This document shows, piece by piece, positions 47,426-49,965 of a stretch of 49,965 bases of DNA. Origin of the DNA: an uncultured beta proteobacterium (GTDB taxonomy: Bacteria; Pseudomonadota; Gammaproteobacteria; Burkholderiales; Burkholderiaceae); contig CAIMZP010000029.1 in assembly GCA_903846025.1 (NCBI GenBank), positions 1-49,965 on the forward strand, in the 5' to 3' direction. The position numbers and the translations under genes were made by a program. Every line of letters starts with the position of its first letter. Within the stretch, counting starts at the first letter, position 1. The notes beneath the pieces were generated by a model, which was not told where the DNA came from, did not search any database, and worked only from the letters and a program-made list of their open reading frames with translations.

Positions 47426-48322
47426 ATGATTAAAAAAATAAATACAACTTCTCAGGTTATATCAACCAATAGAAGGGCTTTTATGAAAGCATCTACTATC
47501 ACTGCTACTAGCATTGGTATTGGCTTGGTGTCAGCTTCTGATCCCATACTTGCCACCACTATTAAAACGGACTTTGTCGGCATTAAAGCGGGTGAGCAGA
47601 TGATTCCGGTCGGTAACTTTCAGATGCCAGCCTATGTATCACGGCCTAAAAAAGTAAAAAGTGCCTTGCCCATCATCATCGTAGTCTGTGAAATATTTGG
47701 AGTTCATGAATATATTGCTGATGTGACTAGACGCTTTGCTAAGTTGGGTTACTTGGCAATTGCCCCGGAATTTTTTGCGCGTGCGGGCGATCCAAATATG
47801 TATGGCACCATTGCTGAGATTTTGACAAATATTGTGGCCAAGACTCCTGATTCACAAGTTTTAAATGATCTTCAGGCGGCCTTAGTTTGGGCTGGAAACA
47901 ATGGTGGAAATCTGCAAAAAGTAGGAGTAACCGGATTTTGTTGGGGTGGCCGTATTACTTGGCTATCCGCGACACTACCCCAAGTACGCGCAGGCGTAGC
48001 TTGGTATGGACGTGTCATTGGAGAAAAGACGGAAGGCAACCCTAGCAATCCTATAGATATAGTCGATGAACTTAAAGCTCCAGTACTGGGTTTATATGGT
48101 GGATCAGACCCTGGTATTTCTTTAGAGAGTCTTAACCAAATGCGCGAGGCACTCGCACTGGCCGCACCAAAAAATCCAGCAGCTAAGGCCTGCCAGTTTG
48201 TGATTTATCCAGATGCACCACACGCCTTTCATGCGGACTATCGTGCCAGTTATCGTGAAGGTCCAGCAAAAGATGGCTGGGAAAAGTGCATTGCGTGGCT
48301 TATGAAAAACGGAGTAGCCTAA
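47426..48322 (+). CDS. Tat-exported dienelactone hydrolase family protein
   Basis: 298 aa from ATG 47426 (GGAG 9 nt upstream). The N-terminus has a Tat-type motif, NRRAFMK (near residues 15-21), then a hydrophobic stretch and an AxA-type site. The mature part is an alpha/beta hydrolase of the DLH family with the cysteine nucleophile in GFCWGGR, the acid in YGGSDPG and the histidine in DAPHAFHAD. DLH enzymes open dienelactones in chlorocatechol breakdown, but no catechol genes are near. An in-frame ATG 47411 is a weaker start. The ZIP gene follows 5 nt later. Confidence 0.8.
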   Translation: MIKKINTTSQVISTNRRAFMKASTITATSIGIGLVSASDPILATTIKTDFVGIKAGEQMIPVGNFQMPAYVSRPKKVKSALPIIIVVCEIFGVHEYIADVTRRFAKLGYLAIAPEFFARAGDPNMYGTIAEILTNIVAKTPDSQVLNDLQAALVWAGNNGGNLQKVGVTGFCWGGRITWLSATLPQVRAGVAWYGRVIGEKTEGNPSNPIDIVDELKAPVLGLYGGSDPGISLESLNQMREALALAAPKNPAAKACQFVIYPDAPHAFHADYRASYREGPAKDGWEKCIAWLMKNGVA

Positions 48323-48327
48323 TTTTT

Positions 48328-49101
48328 ATGTCAGTACTTCAAAGCATCTTATTGGTAACGGCGCTAGCAGGAACTGCTAGCGTATTAGTTGCCGCCAGTT
48401 TTTCCTTATCCCTGTTGTCCAAAATGGTTCACAACATGGTAAGTATGTCCGTCGGTATTTTGCTAGCCACCGCTTTTCTTCATTCCTTGCCTGAGGCTTT
48501 CGCTATGGAGGGTGCTAGTCCACAGCTACTGTTTGCTACATTACTTGCGGGGATTTTAGGGTTTTTCTTGCTAGAGAAGATTTCATTATTGCGCCATAGC
48601 CATCATCACGAAAGCGATGGACATGATCATCACCATGGCCATGATGCTGAGGTCGCGGGTCGAAGCGGTTGGATGATTTTGGTTGGTGATGGAATCCACA
48701 ATTTTGTAGATGGAGTTTTAATCGCAGCAGCATTTATGGCAGACCATCAAGTTGGCATCTTTACCGCAATTGCTATTATTGCCCATGAAATTCCACAAGA
48801 GATTGGCGATTTTATTGTGCTGCTCAATGCTGGTTTTTCTCGCACTCGTGCATTGCTCTATAACCTGATTTGTGGCCTATCTGCGGTGCTTGGAGGTGTA
48901 TTGGCTTACTACTTTTTGGAGAGGGCCCATGTTGTGATGCCTTATTTGCTAGTAGTCGCCTCTAGTAGTTTCATTTATATTGCGGTGAGCGATCTTATTC
49001 CCCAAATGCATCGTCGTCCACATTGGGTTGAATCTTTGCGTCAGATTATCTTGATTGCGTGTGGCGTAGGGTTTGTCATTCTGCTTTCCTTTGCACACTA
49101 A
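48328..49101 (+). CDS. ZIP family metal transporter
   Basis: 257 aa with about eight hydrophobic helices. The metal path is shown by HNFVDGVLIAAAF (TM4) and HEIPQEIGDFIVLLNAGF (TM5). A histidine-rich cytoplasmic loop lies at about residues 90-106, with roughly ten histidines, expected between TM3 and TM4. Family members import zinc, iron or other divalent metals. The ATG at 48328 is 5 nt past the hydrolase stop with no Shine-Dalgarno site, suggesting coupling. An upstream in-frame start (48286) overlaps the hydrolase gene. Confidence 0.9.
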   Translation: MSVLQSILLVTALAGTASVLVAASFSLSLLSKMVHNMVSMSVGILLATAFLHSLPEAFAMEGASPQLLFATLLAGILGFFLLEKISLLRHSHHHESDGHDHHHGHDAEVAGRSGWMILVGDGIHNFVDGVLIAAAFMADHQVGIFTAIAIIAHEIPQEIGDFIVLLNAGFSRTRALLYNLICGLSAVLGGVLAYYFLERAHVVMPYLLVVASSSFIYIAVSDLIPQMHRRPHWVESLRQIILIACGVGFVILLSFAH

Positions 49102-49119
49102 AAAAGAAGTCACAATTTT

Positions 49120-49950
49120 TTAGAGCTCGATCGGTCTGGTTGGATCGGCACACCATTCGCTCCAGCTCCCAGCATAAAGTCGAGAACCTTTGAGTCCGGC
49201 AATTTCCATAGCTAATAAATTGTGGCAGGCCGTTACTCCGGAGCCGCATTGATGAATGACACTAGATGCTTTAAAGGGACCCAAAAGATCAACAAAGTCT
49301 TTGTAAAGATGTTCGGGGGATTTAAAGAGTGTTGCCGATAAATTGTCTTTAAAAAAATGATTGAGTGCACCTGGTATGTGTCCGCCGGTAGGATCTAGAG
49401 TTTCATTCTGACCATGAAAGCGATCGTTAGCACGCGCATCAATGACAAGACTGTTTTGGTGTTTCAGATGCTCGAGCACTTGATTGGCAGTCACTAGACC
49501 AACATAAGGCATGGGTTCGCCGACTTGAGCAAGTGGAGTTGGTAGTCGTGGCTTGATCCCAATCGGACCATTCCAGGCGTCTAGGCCGCCATCCATAACC
49601 TGAACGTGTGCATGACCAGTCGCTTTGAGCATCCACCATAAGCGGCTTGCAAAAATTGATCCTTGTTTGTCATAAGCTACAACTAATATCTTCGAATCAA
49701 TTCCAAGTCGAGCTTTTGTTTTTGCCCATGCTTCTGGAGGAGGTAGGGGGTGGCGCCCATTTTGACCTGTCTTTTCACCTGATAAATCTTTCTCTAGGTC
49801 AATATAAATTGCTCCGGGAATATGGCCTTCTTCGTATGCTTTTCTACCGGCCTGAGGGTCTGCTAAATCAAAGCGGCAATCGCAGAGCAAAACATTCTCA
49901 CCGCTGTTGATTGCTTCTTCTAATTGATTGGCAGTGATGAGCGGAGTCAA
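49120..49950 (-). CDS. Tandem-rhodanese sulfurtransferase (SseA type)
   Basis: 276 aa with two rhodanese domains (about 5-130 and 155-275). The active cysteine loop HQCGSGVTACH, in the C-terminal domain, fits 3-mercaptopyruvate sulfurtransferases (CGSGVTA) rather than thiosulfate rhodaneses. The N-terminal domain lacks an active cysteine and has DPQAGRKAYEEGHIPGAIYI. Start is TTG 49950 with AGGA (49961-49958) 7 nt upstream. It converges with the ZIP gene (18 nt). Confidence 0.9.
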   Translation of the reverse strand: MTPLITANQLEEAINSGENVLLCDCRFDLADPQAGRKAYEEGHIPGAIYIDLEKDLSGEKTGQNGRHPLPPPEAWAKTKARLGIDSKILVVAYDKQGSIFASRLWWMLKATGHAHVQVMDGGLDAWNGPIGIKPRLPTPLAQVGEPMPYVGLVTANQVLEHLKHQNSLVIDARANDRFHGQNETLDPTGGHIPGALNHFFKDNLSATLFKSPEHLYKDFVDLLGPFKASSVIHQCGSGVTACHNLLAMEIAGLKGSRLYAGSWSEWCADPTRPIEL

Positions 49951-49965
49951 TTGAGTTTCCTATGC

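Noticed and set aside
30-49965. tRNA, rRNA, CRISPR arrays, insertion sequences, phage genes
   Set aside because: I looked for tRNA-like arms with a T-loop TTCRA motif in gaps, regular spaced repeats, transposase or integrase motifs and long terminal repeats, and saw none.

Overview
This window looks like a chromosomal housekeeping segment from a betaproteobacterium of the Burkholderiaceae, most like Polynucleobacter. That assignment is inference, made from protein features and from neighbour pairs I recall as typical of the group (lspA-coaBC-dut, ribF-ileS, clpS-clpA, fkpB-type PPIase-ispH, a DUF2782-like gene with thrB beside polA, a BPSS1780-type membrane protein), together with moderate GC. 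I see no prophage, transposase, integron, CRISPR array, rRNA or tRNA. About 95% of the window is coding, and junctions are tight: several ATGA overlaps, and three convergent pairs with zero or negative spacing.

Layout. 1-5.7 kb: purM, miaA, a DedA protein, a SirB1-type protein, murJ, rpsT. 5.8-10.4 kb: DUF3579, argF, argG, ppnP, a secreted alpha/beta hydrolase, a DUF192 protein and a cold-shock gene with a long leader. 10.6-13.4 kb: clpS-clpA. 13.4-20 kb (minus strand): a CopD-like membrane protein, dut, coaBC, lspA, ileS, ribF. 20-23.4 kb: purN, a RsmB-like methyltransferase, a fatty acid desaturase. 23.5-26 kb: rpmG/rpmB, the only long non-coding stretch (23930-24512), then an SlpA-type PPIase and ispH. 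26-33 kb: an ArgD-type aminotransferase, a ferredoxin-reductase-like flavoprotein, an SDR/epimerase, glnS, and tctA/tctB without tctC. 33-42 kb: alaS, tusA, galU, valS and a UvrD/PcrA helicase. 42-50 kb: a BPSS1780-type protein, thrB, a DUF2782-like protein, polA, a Tat-type dienelactone hydrolase, a ZIP transporter and a tandem-rhodanese sulfurtransferase.

The genes cover tRNA charging and modification (ileS, glnS, alaS, valS, miaA), ribosomal proteins (rpsT, rpmB, rpmG), arginine synthesis (argF, argG, argD-like), purine and nucleotide metabolism (purM, purN, dut, ppnP), cofactors (coaBC, ribF, ispH), envelope biogenesis (murJ, lspA, galU), proteolysis (clpS-clpA) and replication/repair (polA, uvrD).

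I did not find an undescribed multi-gene system. The most interesting signals are in gene expression. (1) At least eight genes have a -10-like hexamer whose 3' end lies only 5-7 nt before the ATG, with no Shine-Dalgarno sequence: miaA, purN, the SlpA PPIase, SDR, glnS, alaS, uvrD and polA. valS is similar at 9 nt. This predicts leaderless mRNAs. By contrast, four genes with TTG starts carry well-spaced Shine-Dalgarno motifs. (2) valS and uvrD diverge from a 24-bp gap centred on a palindromic -10 that could fire both ways. (3) The 23.9-24.5 kb gap holds a plausible promoter followed by two mutually exclusive hairpins, a candidate leader switch or small RNA. All three rest on sequence reading alone.
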